DNA of 64,000 nt. It comes from Prochlorococcus marinus XMU1406. GTDB taxonomy: Bacteria; Cyanobacteriota; Cyanobacteriia; PCC-6307; Cyanobiaceae. A program made the position numbers and the translations under genes. How positions within the stretch are numbered: position 1 is the first letter of the stretch; each line of letters begins with the position of its first letter. The DNA lies in contig NZ_JAAORG010000001.1 of assembly GCF_017696055.1 (NCBI RefSeq), positions 930,001-994,000 on the forward strand. Direction: 5' to 3'. Of the stretch, positions 24,948 to 35,627 are shown piece by piece. The notes under the pieces are model-generated. The model was not told the DNA's origin and ran no database searches. It worked only from the letters and a program-made list of their open reading frames with translations.

Positions 24948-26123
24948 CTACTTACCCATCCCAAGCTGCTGAGCTTTTTGATAAACCTTACCTTCTGTAA
25001 GAAGCGATGGTGCGATAACTATTTCAACTTCTTGCATTTCTTTAATGTTTTTTGCCCCAAGAGTACTCATTGAAGTTCTAATGGCTCCTAATAAGTTATG
25101 TGTCCCATCGTCAAGCAGGGCAGGGCCTTTAATTATCCTTTCTAAGGATCCTGTAGAACCAACTTCAATTCTTGTGCCCCTCGGCAATACAGGACTTGGA
25201 GTAGCCATACCCCAGTGAAATCCTTTACCTGGAGCATTTAAGGATTTAGCTATTGGGGATCCAATCATTACAGCATCAGAACCACATGCCAAACATTTAC
25301 AAATATCTCCTCCCGTCACAATTCCTCCATCACCAATAATAGGAATATAACGACCACTTTCTTTAAAGTAATCATTTCTTGCCTTACTACAATCAGAAAT
25401 AGCAGTTGCTTGAGGAATTCCAATTCCTAATACACCTCTTGATGTACATGCTGCTCCAGGGCCTATACCAACCATTAATCCTGCAACTCCAGCATCCATG
25501 AGCAGTTTTGCAACTTCGTAAGTGACACAATTACCTGCGATAATTGGGACATTCATAGATTGACAAAGGTCTTTAATATTTAAGGTTTCCTTACCCTCAA
25601 TACCAAGATGTTCAGTAGAAACAACTGTTCCTTGAAGGAAAAATAAATCTATTTTGGAATTATTAAGAGTTTCTTTAAACTTAAGAGCAGCTTGAGGAGT
25701 CCCACTAAAAGCTGCGATGCCTCCTCTTTCTTTGACCTCATTTATTCTTTGTAAAATCAATCCCTCCTTAACGGGTTCACTGTATATCTTCTGCATTAAT
25801 GGAACAAAATCATTCTTCCCGACTGATGCTATTTGATTCAATATTTCATCAGGTTTTTCATATCGTGTTTGTATGCCCTCCATATTGATAACCCCAAGGG
25901 ATCCTAATTTTGTAAGTTCTACAGCCGTATTGACATCGACAACGCTGTCCATAGCGCTAGCTACAATCGGAACTTCTCTTTTGAAATCGCCTATTGACCA
26001 AGAAGGATCAGTCAAATCGTAATCAAGTGTTCTATTACCGGGAACTAAAGCTATTTCATCAATGCCATAAGCCCTTCTGACTTTTTTATTTAAACCAAGT
26101 TCAATATTCACGGATTTTTTCAT
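24948..26123 (-). CDS. guaB3: GuaB3-type IMP dehydrogenase-family protein
   Basis: A 391-residue TIM-barrel protein of the IMP dehydrogenase/GMP reductase superfamily. It has the phosphate-binding and catalytic loop GIGPGAACTSRGVLGIGIPQ with the likely nucleophile C226. The CBS pair that normally sits in IMPDH is absent, so it is about 100 residues shorter than ordinary GuaB; this is the GuaB3 branch found in cyanobacteria and actinobacteria. Activity as an IMPDH has been proposed for cyanobacterial members; sequence alone does not prove it here. The divergent gyrA gene lies 167 bases away, so the region between has both promoters. Confidence 0.88.
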   Translation of the reverse strand: MKKSVNIELGLNKKVRRAYGIDEIALVPGNRTLDYDLTDPSWSIGDFKREVPIVASAMDSVVDVNTAVELTKLGSLGVINMEGIQTRYEKPDEILNQIASVGKNDFVPLMQKIYSEPVKEGLILQRINEVKERGGIAAFSGTPQAALKFKETLNNSKIDLFFLQGTVVSTEHLGIEGKETLNIKDLCQSMNVPIIAGNCVTYEVAKLLMDAGVAGLMVGIGPGAACTSRGVLGIGIPQATAISDCSKARNDYFKESGRYIPIIGDGGIVTGGDICKCLACGSDAVMIGSPIAKSLNAPGKGFHWGMATPSPVLPRGTRIEVGSTGSLERIIKGPALLDDGTHNLLGAIRTSMSTLGAKNIKEMQEVEIVIAPSLLTEGKVYQKAQQLGMGK

Positions 26124-26290
26124 TTATTCTGATTAAATTAACAACTAAAGGGGCAATAAGCCAAGGTTTATTCAAAAACAACAGGTTTTATTTTGATTTG
26201 TGTGTAAATGTGAGTATTTGGGAATTAAATAAATCTTTTTTTTTATTCATTATGACAATCAGCGATTATTATTAAAAAAAGGATTTTTGT

Positions 26291-28888
26291 ATGTCTGATA
26301 TTTTAGATTCTGATAGCTCAGGGTTAAGCGAAGATAACGACCGAATTATTCAGACTGACTTAAGAAATGAGATGTCTCGCTCTTATCTCGAGTATGCAAT
26401 GAGCGTTATAGTTGGTCGAGCTCTTCCAGATGCAAGAGATGGATTAAAACCTGTTCATAGAAGAATTCTTTATGCAATGTATGAACTTGGTTTGACTAGC
26501 GCTAGACCATACAGAAAATGTGCAAGAGTTGTTGGAGAAGTACTTGGTAAATACCACCCTCATGGCGATACAGCTGTTTATGATGCTCTGGTTAGGATGG
26601 CACAGGATTTCTCTATGAGGATGCCACTCATAGATGGCCATGGAAACTTTGGTTCTGTAGATAATGATCCTCCAGCAGCAATGAGATATACAGAATCTCG
26701 TTTAAAGTCCCTTACAGATGAAAGTTTACTAGAGGATATTGAATCTGAAACTGTAGATTTTTCCGATAATTTTGACGGTTCTCAACAAGAGCCAACGGTT
26801 TTGCCAGCTAGGATTCCTCAACTACTTCTAAATGGATCATCTGGAATAGCAGTAGGAATGGCAACAAATATTCCACCTCATAACTTAGGGGAATTAATTA
26901 ATGGCCTTAAATCAATAATCAACAACCCTTCGATAGAAGATAGAGAACTTTTTGAAATAATCAAGGGTCCAGATTTCCCCACAGGTGGTCAAATCTTAAG
27001 CAGAGATGGTATCAAAGAAACTTTCAAAACAGGAAGGGGTTCAATAACTATGAGAGGTGTAGCAAATATTGAACAAATTAAATCTCCTGGTAGGGCAGAG
27101 AAAGATGCCGTAATAATTACAGAGCTTCCATTTCAAACTAACAAAGCTGCATTGATAGAAAGAATTGCTGACTTGGTTAATGAAAAAAAATTAGAAGGTA
27201 TTTCTGATATTAGAGATGAAAGTGATCGAGATGGAATGAGGATTGTTATTGAACTAAAAAGGGATGCCTACCCACAAGTAGTTTTAAATAATTTATTTAA
27301 GTTAACACCTCTACAAAATAACTTTAGTGCAAATATCCTAGCTTTAGTAAAAGGAGAGCCCACAACGCTTTCACTAAGGAAAATGTTAGATGTTTTTCTA
27401 GACTTCAGAGTAGAGACAATAAGGCGAAGAACAAGATTTTTATTAAAAAAGGCTGAAGAAAGAGATCACATTGTAAAAGGTCTTTTACTAGCATTGGCTG
27501 CTATGGATAAGATAATCAATCTAATAAGATCAGCAAAAGATACAGTTTCAGCTAGAGAAAAATTACAAACTGATCATGAGTTATCTGCCACACAGGCAGA
27601 AGCAATTTTACAAATGCAATTAAGAAGATTAACAGCACTAGAAGCAGATAAAATCAAAGGGGAACATAATGAGTTAACCCAAAAAATCGGCCAATATCAG
27701 CAAATATTGAATAGTAAAGAAAGAATTTTTGAAATTATTCTTGAAGAGATTAATAAAATCGATGAAAGATTTTCCTCTCCAAGAAAAACAGAAATACTTG
27801 ATTTAGGTGGTGGTCTAGATGATATTGATCTTATCGCTAATGACAGATCTGTAGTTTTATTAACTGAAGCAGGTTATTTAAAAAGAATGCCTGTTAATGA
27901 ATTCGAATCTACAAGTCGCGGGTCAAGAGGTAAAGCTGGAACGAAGACACAAGAAGATGATGAAGTAAAACTATTTATAAGCTGTAATGATCATGATACT
28001 CTTTTACTTTTCAGTGACAGAGGGGTATCTTATGCTCTCCCAGCATATAGAGTTCCTATGAGTAGCAGAACGGCCAAAGGTACTCCATCAGTTCAACTTC
28101 TCCCAATTCCAAGAGAAGAAAAGATAACTTCTCTTGTTGCAGTAGATTCTTTTGATAACGATTGTTATCTATTAATGCTTACGAAGGCGGGATTTATAAA
28201 AAGAACTTCACTTTCTGCTTTCTCAAAAATTCGATCAAATGGTTTAATTGCAATAAATCTTGAGGATGGAGATGCTTTAACTTGGGTTAGATTATCAAAA
28301 GAAGGCGATAGTGTTTTGATTGGATCAAGAACAGGAATGGCGATTCATTTCAGATTAGATATTAACGAATTAAGGCCACTTGGTAGGACCGCAAGGGGGG
28401 TTAAATCTATGAACCTTAGGCAAGGAGATAATCTTGTATCTATGGATGTTTTAACATCTGATTTGGTTGATCAATTAGCTAAAAATGAAGATCTTACTAA
28501 AGAATTTGACGAAAATCTTGAAGTTAACGCTTCAGAAGGTCCTTGGGTACTAATAGCTAGTGCATTTGGACTAGGTAAAAGAGTACCTGTAACTCAATTT
28601 AGATTACAAAAAAGAGCAGGCATGGGTTTAAGAGCAATAAAATTCAGAATTCAAGATGATGTATTAGTGTGTTTGAAGGTCCTCGGAGAAGGGGAAGAAT
28701 TACTTTTTGTGACCGAAAAAGGTGTAATAGTAAGAACAAACGCAGACAAAATTTCCCAACAATCTAGAGCCGCTACTGGAGTTAAATTACAAAGATTGGA
28801 TGAGGGTGATCATTTATCAGAAGTTGTATTAGTTCCTCATGAACAAACAGAAGAAACAGACCAATTCGACTCAGGCATAGAAAATTAA
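26291..28888 (+). CDS. gyrA: DNA gyrase subunit A
   Basis: Breakage and rejoining subunit of DNA gyrase, which supercoils DNA with GyrB. The catalytic tyrosine lies in [10 protein letters not shown], with [27 protein letters not shown] at the N-terminus and [23 protein letters not shown] after it. The C-terminal pinwheel has degenerate repeats and a GyrA-box-like [11 protein letters not shown]. At 865 aa it is full length. A weak ribosome-binding AAGGAT sits before the ATG. The lycopene cyclase gene follows 23 bases later, so they are likely one transcript. Confidence 0.95.
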   Translation: MSDILDSDSSGLSEDNDRIIQTDLRNEMSRSYLEYAMSVIVGRALPDARDGLKPVHRRILYAMYELGLTSARPYRKCARVVGEVLGKYHPHGDTAVYDALVRMAQDFSMRMPLIDGHGNFGSVDNDPPAAMRYTESRLKSLTDESLLEDIESETVDFSDNFDGSQQEPTVLPARIPQLLLNGSSGIAVGMATNIPPHNLGELINGLKSIINNPSIEDRELFEIIKGPDFPTGGQILSRDGIKETFKTGRGSITMRGVANIEQIKSPGRAEKDAVIITELPFQTNKAALIERIADLVNEKKLEGISDIRDESDRDGMRIVIELKRDAYPQVVLNNLFKLTPLQNNFSANILALVKGEPTTLSLRKMLDVFLDFRVETIRRRTRFLLKKAEERDHIVKGLLLALAAMDKIINLIRSAKDTVSAREKLQTDHELSATQAEAILQMQLRRLTALEADKIKGEHNELTQKIGQYQQILNSKERIFEIILEEINKIDERFSSPRKTEILDLGGGLDDIDLIANDRSVVLLTEAGYLKRMPVNEFESTSRGSRGKAGTKTQEDDEVKLFISCNDHDTLLLFSDRGVSYALPAYRVPMSSRTAKGTPSVQLLPIPREEKITSLVAVDSFDNDCYLLMLTKAGFIKRTSLSAFSKIRSNGLIAINLEDGDALTWVRLSKEGDSVLIGSRTGMAIHFRLDINELRPLGRTARGVKSMNLRQGDNLVSMDVLTSDLVDQLAKNEDLTKEFDENLEVNASEGPWVLIASAFGLGKRVPVTQFRLQKRAGMGLRAIKFRIQDDVLVCLKVLGEGEELLFVTEKGVIVRTNADKISQQSRAATGVKLQRLDEGDHLSEVVLVPHEQTEETDQFDSGIEN

Positions 28889-28911
28889 GAGAAAATGGTT
28901 TATTAGATAAT

Positions 28912-30123
28912 ATGCAAATACTTGATATTTTAATTTTAGGATCCGGGCCTGCAGCACTATGCTTGGCTTCAGAATTAGCCAAACAAGATCTAAATATAAA
29001 GGGGATATCAACTAAATCCCCAAATGAAAAATGGGAAAATACCTATGGTATTTGGGCTTCTGAATTAGAGGAATTAGGATTAGAGTCTTTGTTATCTCAT
29101 CGGTGGTGTAAAACAGTTAGTTTTTTTGGAAATGGGGAGAATAAAAATGGAGATAATCCAACAAAACATAATTACGATTATGGTTTAATAAATCAAGAAG
29201 CTTTTCAAAATGAACTTTTAAAAAAGTGTAAAGGGATTGAATGGTTGAATGAAACAGCAAAAGATATTAAAGAGAAAAATAAACTATCTGAGGTAATTTG
29301 TTTTTCAGGTCTAAGAATAAAGGCGCGGTTAGTAATTGACGCAAGTGGTCATAAAAGTAATTTTGTAAAAAGACCAGTCCAAAATGAAATCGCTCAACAA
29401 GCTGCGTATGGAATTGTCGGTAAATTTTCATCGCCACCCGTAAATAAGGAACAGTTTGTTTTAATGGATTTTCGTCCAAATCATTTAAACAATGAAGAAA
29501 AGTTATCATCTCCTTCTTTTCTTTATGCAATGGATCTTGGAAATGAAACTTTTTTTGTTGAAGAAACATCATTAGCTAGTTACCCTGCTTTATCTCAAGA
29601 AAATCTTAAAAAAAGACTTTTTAAAAGACTGAATAGTAAGGGTATTGAGGTAAGTGAAATTCTTCATGAAGAGAATTGCCTTTTCCCCATGAATTTACCC
29701 CTACCATTTAAAAAACAATTTGTACTTGGTTTTGGAGGGTCTGCAAGCATGGTGCATCCTGCATCAGGTTATATGATTGGATCTTTGCTAAGAAGAGCTC
29801 CACTCCTTGCAGAAAAATTAGCAATCTTTTTAAAAGAACCTAATTTAAGTTCTCTAGAATTAGCTACAAAAGGTTGGGAGATCCTATGGCCTTACGAGTT
29901 AACACAAAGGCATAGACTTTACCAATATGGTCTAAAAAGATTGATGAGTTTTGACGAAAGTAGATTAAGAAGCTTTTTCTTAAATTTCTTTAGATTATCT
30001 ACCAATGAGTGGGTAGGTTTTCTTACTAATACACTTCCACTTCCAAAACTAATTTATGTGATGAGTAAGATGTTTGTAAATTCACCTTTAAATGTAAAAC
30101 TAGGAATGCTTAAGTTAAATTAG
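28912..30123 (+). CDS. crtL: Lycopene cyclase (CrtL type)
   Basis: A 403-residue flavoprotein that closes the ends of lycopene. The FAD fold DILILGSGPAALCLASELA (5-23) and the plant-like CrtL motif ENTYGIWASELEELGLE are intact, as are VHPASGYMIGSLLRRAP and the C-terminal PLPKLIYVMSKM. Prochlorococcus has two such enzymes, making beta and epsilon rings; which this one is cannot be decided by reading, though gene order near gyrA favours the beta cyclase. It supplies carotenoids for photosynthesis. It converges with the GH57 gene 7 bases away. Confidence 0.88.
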   Translation: MQILDILILGSGPAALCLASELAKQDLNIKGISTKSPNEKWENTYGIWASELEELGLESLLSHRWCKTVSFFGNGENKNGDNPTKHNYDYGLINQEAFQNELLKKCKGIEWLNETAKDIKEKNKLSEVICFSGLRIKARLVIDASGHKSNFVKRPVQNEIAQQAAYGIVGKFSSPPVNKEQFVLMDFRPNHLNNEEKLSSPSFLYAMDLGNETFFVEETSLASYPALSQENLKKRLFKRLNSKGIEVSEILHEENCLFPMNLPLPFKKQFVLGFGGSASMVHPASGYMIGSLLRRAPLLAEKLAIFLKEPNLSSLELATKGWEILWPYELTQRHRLYQYGLKRLMSFDESRLRSFFLNFFRLSTNEWVGFLTNTLPLPKLIYVMSKMFVNSPLNVKLGMLKLN

Positions 30124-30130
30124 TATTTGT

Positions 30131-31714
30131 TTATTTTCGCCAATCATCAATATTAATATCTGAGAAAACTTTATCTTCTTCCTCAATATCTTCAAGAAAT
30201 TTTAAATTAATTTTGGAATGATTTTTAATCATTTCAACTATTTTCCAGAATCTGAACAAGTGTCTTTCTATCCTCTCTTTCGCAAGCTCAGTTGTAGTTC
30301 CAGCTCTTAGGATAAAACTCCAATCAGAGGACTCAGAGAGAAGTAATTCTCTTGCTGCTTGTTTGAAAAGTCTTGGAGACAAATCATTATTAAAATTTTT
30401 CGAGCATAAATCAACAAATGTTGAGCCTGCTTTTGTGATCTCTGGAACAATCCATGAATTTGAATCATTAATCCAATAATTATGGTAACCTCCTTGTCCC
30501 CAGCTTGATGGTGATGGGTCGCAAATCTGAAGATTTGGCTTTTGAAGTAAGAATTCTTTTAAATTTGTGAGCTTAATTGAATATTTACTAGAGTTCTTTA
30601 AAATATTTTCAATAAAAAAAGGCCCCTCATACCACCAATGACCAAATAACTCTGCGTCAAATGGAGCTACCAACAAAGGATTAAAGGAAGAGGATAAAGT
30701 TAATTTTTCTAATTGTTTGGATCTCGCCAGAAGATAATCTTCAGCATGTTCTACAGCCTTCTTTTTAGCTTCATTTTCTAAGTAAAACGCCTTTTCACCT
30801 AATGGTACGTTATTGTCTGTAATTTTATGAAACTTCAAACCCAAAGGTCTTTTAGTTAAGATACCTTTCTCTTGGAGCTTGGAGATAGGTAATTCCCATC
30901 CCAAATCTTTGTGAAATTCCCTATAAACTTTGTCTCCAGGGAAGCCATCCTTAGCAGACCAAACGGGCAAAGTTGACTCACTATCTCTTCCGAAGAACGC
31001 AACGCCATTTTTCGAGCAGATTGGAGCATACACTCCATACCTAGGCCTTGGTGTGGAATTCAGAATCCCATGACCGTCTAAGATTGCATATCTTATTCCG
31101 GAATTAAATAGAATTTCGTCTAAATTTTCATAATATGCGCATTCAGGTAACCAAATACCTAAAGGCTTTGTTCCAAAAATATTTTCATGATTCCTAATTG
31201 CTGTATTGATTTGACCTTTAACAGTTTCAGGATTCTCCCTTAGAATTGGTAAATATCCATGAGTAGCAGCACAAGTAAGAATATCCAAATTTCCAGAGTT
31301 ATTTAATCCCCTGAACTTCTCAATTAGATTTCCAAAACAATTTTGCCAATATAAGTATTTATCATTAAGATTTTTTATTAAAAATGCAGCGGCATTTTTT
31401 TCTTCTAGTGGCAGATCGTTTAAGAAATCATTCCTTGTTTTAATCCAGCTTGGGAAAGTTTCTTGAATTTTTTTATTATTTAGAAGTGATAATAATGTTG
31501 GCGACAAACTAATAGTAAGTTTTGTATTTTCAGGATTTTCATTTATGGAAGATTCTATTGATTCAAGTAGTGGTATATAACATTCCAAAATCGCCTGAAA
31601 TAACCAATCCTCTTCTAAGGAGTTTTTTTCGTTTTTTCTGACGTAAGGTAGATGAGCATGTAAAACTATTGCTAACTGACCTAAAACATTTTTTTTGGGG
31701 TATCGCCCATTCAT
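30131..31714 (-). CDS. GH57 family glycoside hydrolase (1,4-alpha-glucan branching-type, with DUF1957)
   Basis: A 527-residue enzyme of glycoside hydrolase family 57. It has HAHLPYVR (19-26), the nucleophile E191 in IWLPECAYYE and the acid/base D353 in APFDAELFGHWWYEG. The C-terminal DUF1957 region (after about 420, SWGQGGYHNYWINDSNSWIVPE) marks the branching-enzyme subgroup, so a role in glycogen branching or processing is likely. It is cytosolic. It diverges from leuA with 225 bases between the starts. Confidence 0.88.
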   Translation of the reverse strand: MNGRYPKKNVLGQLAIVLHAHLPYVRKNEKNSLEEDWLFQAILECYIPLLESIESSINENPENTKLTISLSPTLLSLLNNKKIQETFPSWIKTRNDFLNDLPLEEKNAAAFLIKNLNDKYLYWQNCFGNLIEKFRGLNNSGNLDILTCAATHGYLPILRENPETVKGQINTAIRNHENIFGTKPLGIWLPECAYYENLDEILFNSGIRYAILDGHGILNSTPRPRYGVYAPICSKNGVAFFGRDSESTLPVWSAKDGFPGDKVYREFHKDLGWELPISKLQEKGILTKRPLGLKFHKITDNNVPLGEKAFYLENEAKKKAVEHAEDYLLARSKQLEKLTLSSSFNPLLVAPFDAELFGHWWYEGPFFIENILKNSSKYSIKLTNLKEFLLQKPNLQICDPSPSSWGQGGYHNYWINDSNSWIVPEITKAGSTFVDLCSKNFNNDLSPRLFKQAARELLLSESSDWSFILRAGTTTELAKERIERHLFRFWKIVEMIKNHSKINLKFLEDIEEEDKVFSDINIDDWRK

Positions 31715-31939
31715 ACTTTTTATAATTTATACCTGAAAATCTATAAATAATCAAAATTAACTTTTTACAAAAGGAAGCTTTGATCCTAAAAGAATACTTT
31801 AATAATTTAAGTATTTCATTTTTTTCTTCAGAATTTTAACCAATATTATTTAAGTTATAAATTTCCAGAAAATTTTGTTGAACTAAATCTAGTCAAATTT
31901 TTTTAATTAGCTTAGTATAAGTTTAGGTTATTACTTCTT

Positions 31940-33580
31940 ATGTCAAAAGATCCTGGAAGAATTTTGATATTTGATACAACTCTTCGAGATGGAGAGCAAT
32001 CTCCCGGTGCCAGTTTAAATCTTGAAGAGAAACTTGCTATCGCCCATCAATTAGCAAGATTAGGGGTAGATGTTATTGAGGCTGGATTCCCTTTCGCAAG
32101 TCCAGGAGATTTTAAAGCTGTTAATAAAATTGCCAACTCCGTAGGGAAAGAAAATGGCCCTACGATATGCGGTTTGGCTAGAGCGTCTAAAGGAGATATA
32201 AAAGCATGTTACGAAGCTGTAAGTCCAGCTCCTAAGAAAAGAATACATACTTTTATTGCGACAAGTGATATTCATCTTAAACATAAACTTAAAAAATCCA
32301 GAAAAGATGTCATTCAAATAGTTCCAGAAATGGTTAATTATGCAAAATCATTGGTAGATGATATTGAGTTTTCTTGTGAAGATGCATCAAGGAGTGATCC
32401 TGATTTTTTATACGAAGTTATTCAACTAGCTATATCTGCAGGAGCAACAACAATAAATATTCCAGATACTGTTGGATTCACTACTCCTAGTGAATTTGGT
32501 AAACTAATTTATGATATAAATAAAAATGTTCCGAATATTAATGAGGCAGTAATCTCGGTTCATGGTCATAATGATTTGGGTTTAGCAGTAGCCAATTTTC
32601 TTGAGGCAGTAAAAAATGGGGCAAGGCAACTAGAGTGTACTATTAATGGAATTGGTGAAAGAGCCGGGAATGCCTCTCTAGAAGAATTAGTCATGGCACT
32701 ACATGTTAGGAAAAGTTTTTTTAATAGTTTTTTCAAAAGAAATCCAGATTCACCAACTCCTCTTACGGCAATAAGAACAGAAGAAATAACAAAAACCTCT
32801 AGACTTGTTTCCAACCTAACTGGAATGACTGTACAACCTAATAAAGCAATTGTGGGAGCTAACGCTTTTGCACATGAGTCAGGCATTCATCAGGATGGGG
32901 TTTTAAAAAATAGATTAACTTACGAAATTATCGATGCAAAAACTGTTGGATTAAGTGACAACAAAATATCTTTGGGGAAACTTAGTGGTAGGAGTGCAGT
33001 AAGAGCAAGATTAGAAGAGATGGGATATGACTTGAGCCGAGAAGATTTAAATGATGCTTTTGCTCGTTTTAAGGATTTAGCTGACAGGAAAAGAGAAATT
33101 ACTGATAGAGACTTAGAAGCAATTGTTAGTGAACAAGTTCAGCTCCCAGAAGCTAAATTTCAATTAAGTCTTGTACAAGTAAGTTGCGGTAACGCATCTA
33201 AACCTACTGCTACAATTTCGCTTTTAAACACAGAAGATAATACTGAGGATACTGCTGTATCAGTAGGGACTGGACCAGTTGATGCAGTATGCGAGGCTTT
33301 AAATAAATTAGCTAAAGTTCCTAATGAATTAATTGAATTTTCTGTTAAGTCAGTTACAGAAGGAATTGATGCTTTGGGCGAAGTAACAATAAGAATAAGA
33401 AGGGATAATAAGATATATTCTGGTCATTCTGCTGATACGGATGTTGTAGTTGCTGCAGCGAATGCTTACGTTAATGCTTTAAATAGACTTGTATTTTCTG
33501 AGAAAAAAAATTCAATTCATCCACAATTTGATAATTTAGAAAGCTCTGATAATACATTTATATCCAATCCTGCAAATTAA
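31940..33580 (+). CDS. leuA: 2-isopropylmalate synthase
   Basis: Condenses acetyl-CoA with 2-oxoisovalerate, the first step of leucine biosynthesis. [21 protein letters not shown] at 11-31 is the signature of the family, followed by the metal-binding [13 protein letters not shown] and the [14 protein letters not shown] motif. A C-terminal LeuA allosteric domain (about 400-530) makes it the full 546 aa leucine-inhibited form. The 225-base region upstream is AT-rich without a clear leader peptide or attenuator. Confidence 0.96.
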   Translation: MSKDPGRILIFDTTLRDGEQSPGASLNLEEKLAIAHQLARLGVDVIEAGFPFASPGDFKAVNKIANSVGKENGPTICGLARASKGDIKACYEAVSPAPKKRIHTFIATSDIHLKHKLKKSRKDVIQIVPEMVNYAKSLVDDIEFSCEDASRSDPDFLYEVIQLAISAGATTINIPDTVGFTTPSEFGKLIYDINKNVPNINEAVISVHGHNDLGLAVANFLEAVKNGARQLECTINGIGERAGNASLEELVMALHVRKSFFNSFFKRNPDSPTPLTAIRTEEITKTSRLVSNLTGMTVQPNKAIVGANAFAHESGIHQDGVLKNRLTYEIIDAKTVGLSDNKISLGKLSGRSAVRARLEEMGYDLSREDLNDAFARFKDLADRKREITDRDLEAIVSEQVQLPEAKFQLSLVQVSCGNASKPTATISLLNTEDNTEDTAVSVGTGPVDAVCEALNKLAKVPNELIEFSVKSVTEGIDALGEVTIRIRRDNKIYSGHSADTDVVVAAANAYVNALNRLVFSEKKNSIHPQFDNLESSDNTFISNPAN

Positions 33581-33662
33581 ATTATTTCTTAGGATTATTA
33601 AGTAGCATTAAAAAATAGTCTCTTAATAATGTAGATTGAATTGATAGTTAAAGCAGTAAATA

Positions 33663-34055
33663 ATGAGAGAAAGGTTAATTGGATATTGGGCACTTTCGTG
33701 GGTTGGCTTAATCGGCAACATAATTGCACTTCCAATAATCGGATTAATAATAAGTTTTGGGCCTCCTCTAAAAGTTGCAAATATAACTCTTGCCATAAGT
33801 CTTGGGTGGCCTGCTGCAATTGTTGGAATAGTTTCTTCAGCAGCTCTTTTAGCAGAGAAAAAATGGGGAGTAACTTTAACCCTAGTATCTTTATCAATGG
33901 TAATTTCTGGTATGGGTCCTTATTCAGTTGTAAGGCTCATAACTCTTCAAGACATTTTTGGAATTGGTGGGTTTACTCTTTTGACAACATTATTAAGTAC
34001 ATTGGCTCTTCTATATTGGTGTAATCCAAAACATCGAAGAAGTATTAGGCTATAA
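33663..34055 (+). CDS. Membrane protein (hypothetical)
   Basis: A 130-residue protein with four probable membrane segments (about 8-32, 43-63, 69-91, 98-117) and short loops, starting MRERLIGYWALSWVGLIGN. An overlapping plus-strand frame (33641-34024) is low-complexity Asn/Ser/Cys-rich and is not believed. It follows leuA by 82 bases and converges with the HD phosphohydrolase gene. No named function. Confidence 0.75.
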   Translation: MRERLIGYWALSWVGLIGNIIALPIIGLIISFGPPLKVANITLAISLGWPAAIVGIVSSAALLAEKKWGVTLTLVSLSMVISGMGPYSVVRLITLQDIFGIGGFTLLTTLLSTLALLYWCNPKHRRSIRL

Positions 34056-34080
34056 ATTTCTTAAATAGAACAAAAAAGTA

Positions 34081-35553
34081 TTATGAAAAAGTATTATTCT
34101 TACTTGTTGGATACTGAATTCTTCTATGTCTAATTCTTTTCCATACATTCAAGAACGCCCTTTTTATCAAAAAAATTTCTCCCTTAGATAAATTACTATC
34201 ATTTAATTGACCATCTTTTTGACGTGAATTGATAATCTTAGATATTGTTTCCAAAGCTTCATCATCAGAAGCATTAATATTCATAGCTCTCAGTGCTGCT
34301 TCACATCCATCAGCAAGCATTAAAACAGCTGTTTCTTTTGACTGAGGGACAGGTCCCTTATATCTAAAATCATTTTCATTAATATTTAGATTTTTCTCTT
34401 TGGCTTTGTGAAAAAAATAACCCATTTTTAAAGTACCTTGATGTTCTGGGATAAAGTTGGCTATCAATTTAGGTAGTCTATTTTTACTTGCAAATTTCAA
34501 TCCTTCATCAACGTGTGCTTGTAATACTTCTGCACTTTTAATTGGATCATCTAATTCGTCATGCGGATTTCTTGAACCATCCTGATTCTCGATAAACCAT
34601 TTAGGTGCATGTAATTTGCCAACATCATGATATAAAGCTCCAGTTTTAATTAAATCAATATCGCCACCAATCATTCTTGTTGCTTCCTCAGCCAAACCAC
34701 ATATAAGTAAGGTATGTTCAAAAGTACCAGGAGCTTCAAGAGATAATCTTCTAATTAAAGGTTTCTCCTTATCAGCCAACTCGAGTAATCTTGCTTTAGT
34801 TAATAATCCGAATATTGACTCAAAAATAGGGATAAACAAAATAGTAAAAAGCATTACTATTGCCAATAGCAAGGAATCAGAAAATATATCCCCATTAGCT
34901 AAAACAAAATTTTGGTTATTTATAAGAGATATTTTATCTTTACCTATTAATACACATTGACTTAAGAACGATCCTATGGGGACAAAAATTGATAGTTGAA
35001 GTAACTGAGCTCTACTTCTTATTCTGCCACCAAGTAGAGATACTACTGAAGCGCAAACTAATAAAATAAAAAACAAATTATTATTTATAGCAACTGCTGG
35101 GTCTGGCCAACTAAAACTTGCTATAGATACCCAAGCTAAAGCTGTTATGCTTCCCATGCCTTGAGATATTATTAATGCCGGTGGTATTATCATAGATAAT
35201 GGACTTATGGTTGAAGCTAAAGCTAATTTCGTTGCTTGTACTGCAAAAAGAAGGATAACGATCAAGAAAATCTGTCTTGAGGAAATTGTGGGATTTTCTT
35301 TTTTTGAAACTAATATCAAAATTCCGGAACAAATAAGTATTTCAGTAAAGCTCAAAAGCCAAGACAAAATATCTGCGAAATTTAAAGGCGAAATAAGAAG
35401 TAGTTGATAAGAAGAAATTATTGAAATTAAAATACATACTAAAAAAATTATGAGATTATCTATCCTTGAAATTTTAATTGGTTGTTTTACTGGAACTTGA
35501 CTTTTCCCCCACAGATGAAAAAATTTCTTTAAGGTAGTTGTGATGTTTTGCAC
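34081..35553 (-). CDS. Membrane HD-domain phosphohydrolase (7TM-HD/PgpH-like)
   Basis: A 490-residue protein with about seven membrane spans (about 33-250) followed by a cytosolic HD domain. HD residues are H280 in EAPGTFEHTLLICGLAEEAT and H309-D310 in GALYHDVGKLHAPKWF; the later EHQGT and DGCEAALRA complete the site. This matches PgpH, which in other bacteria cleaves c-di-AMP, but the large extracellular 7TMR-HDED domain is absent. A diadenylate cyclase is encoded at 60539, which supports a c-di-AMP link. It diverges from folD with 74 bases between the starts. Confidence 0.85.
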   Translation of the reverse strand: MQNITTTLKKFFHLWGKSQVPVKQPIKISRIDNLIIFLVCILISIISSYQLLLISPLNFADILSWLLSFTEILICSGILILVSKKENPTISSRQIFLIVILLFAVQATKLALASTISPLSMIIPPALIISQGMGSITALAWVSIASFSWPDPAVAINNNLFFILLVCASVVSLLGGRIRSRAQLLQLSIFVPIGSFLSQCVLIGKDKISLINNQNFVLANGDIFSDSLLLAIVMLFTILFIPIFESIFGLLTKARLLELADKEKPLIRRLSLEAPGTFEHTLLICGLAEEATRMIGGDIDLIKTGALYHDVGKLHAPKWFIENQDGSRNPHDELDDPIKSAEVLQAHVDEGLKFASKNRLPKLIANFIPEHQGTLKMGYFFHKAKEKNLNINENDFRYKGPVPQSKETAVLMLADGCEAALRAMNINASDDEALETISKIINSRQKDGQLNDSNLSKGEIFLIKRAFLNVWKRIRHRRIQYPTSKNNTFS

Positions 35554-35627
35554 AGAATATAAATAAATCTATTTGAATAATTTAGAATTATAGTCATGCT
35601 AGGTGTAAAAAGGAGATGTTTTTCTAA

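Noticed and set aside
33641-34024. 127-codon plus-strand frame overlapping the membrane protein at 33663
   Set aside because: Composition is dominated by Asn, Ser, Cys and Trp with no fold signature, while the overlapping frame encodes clean membrane spans.
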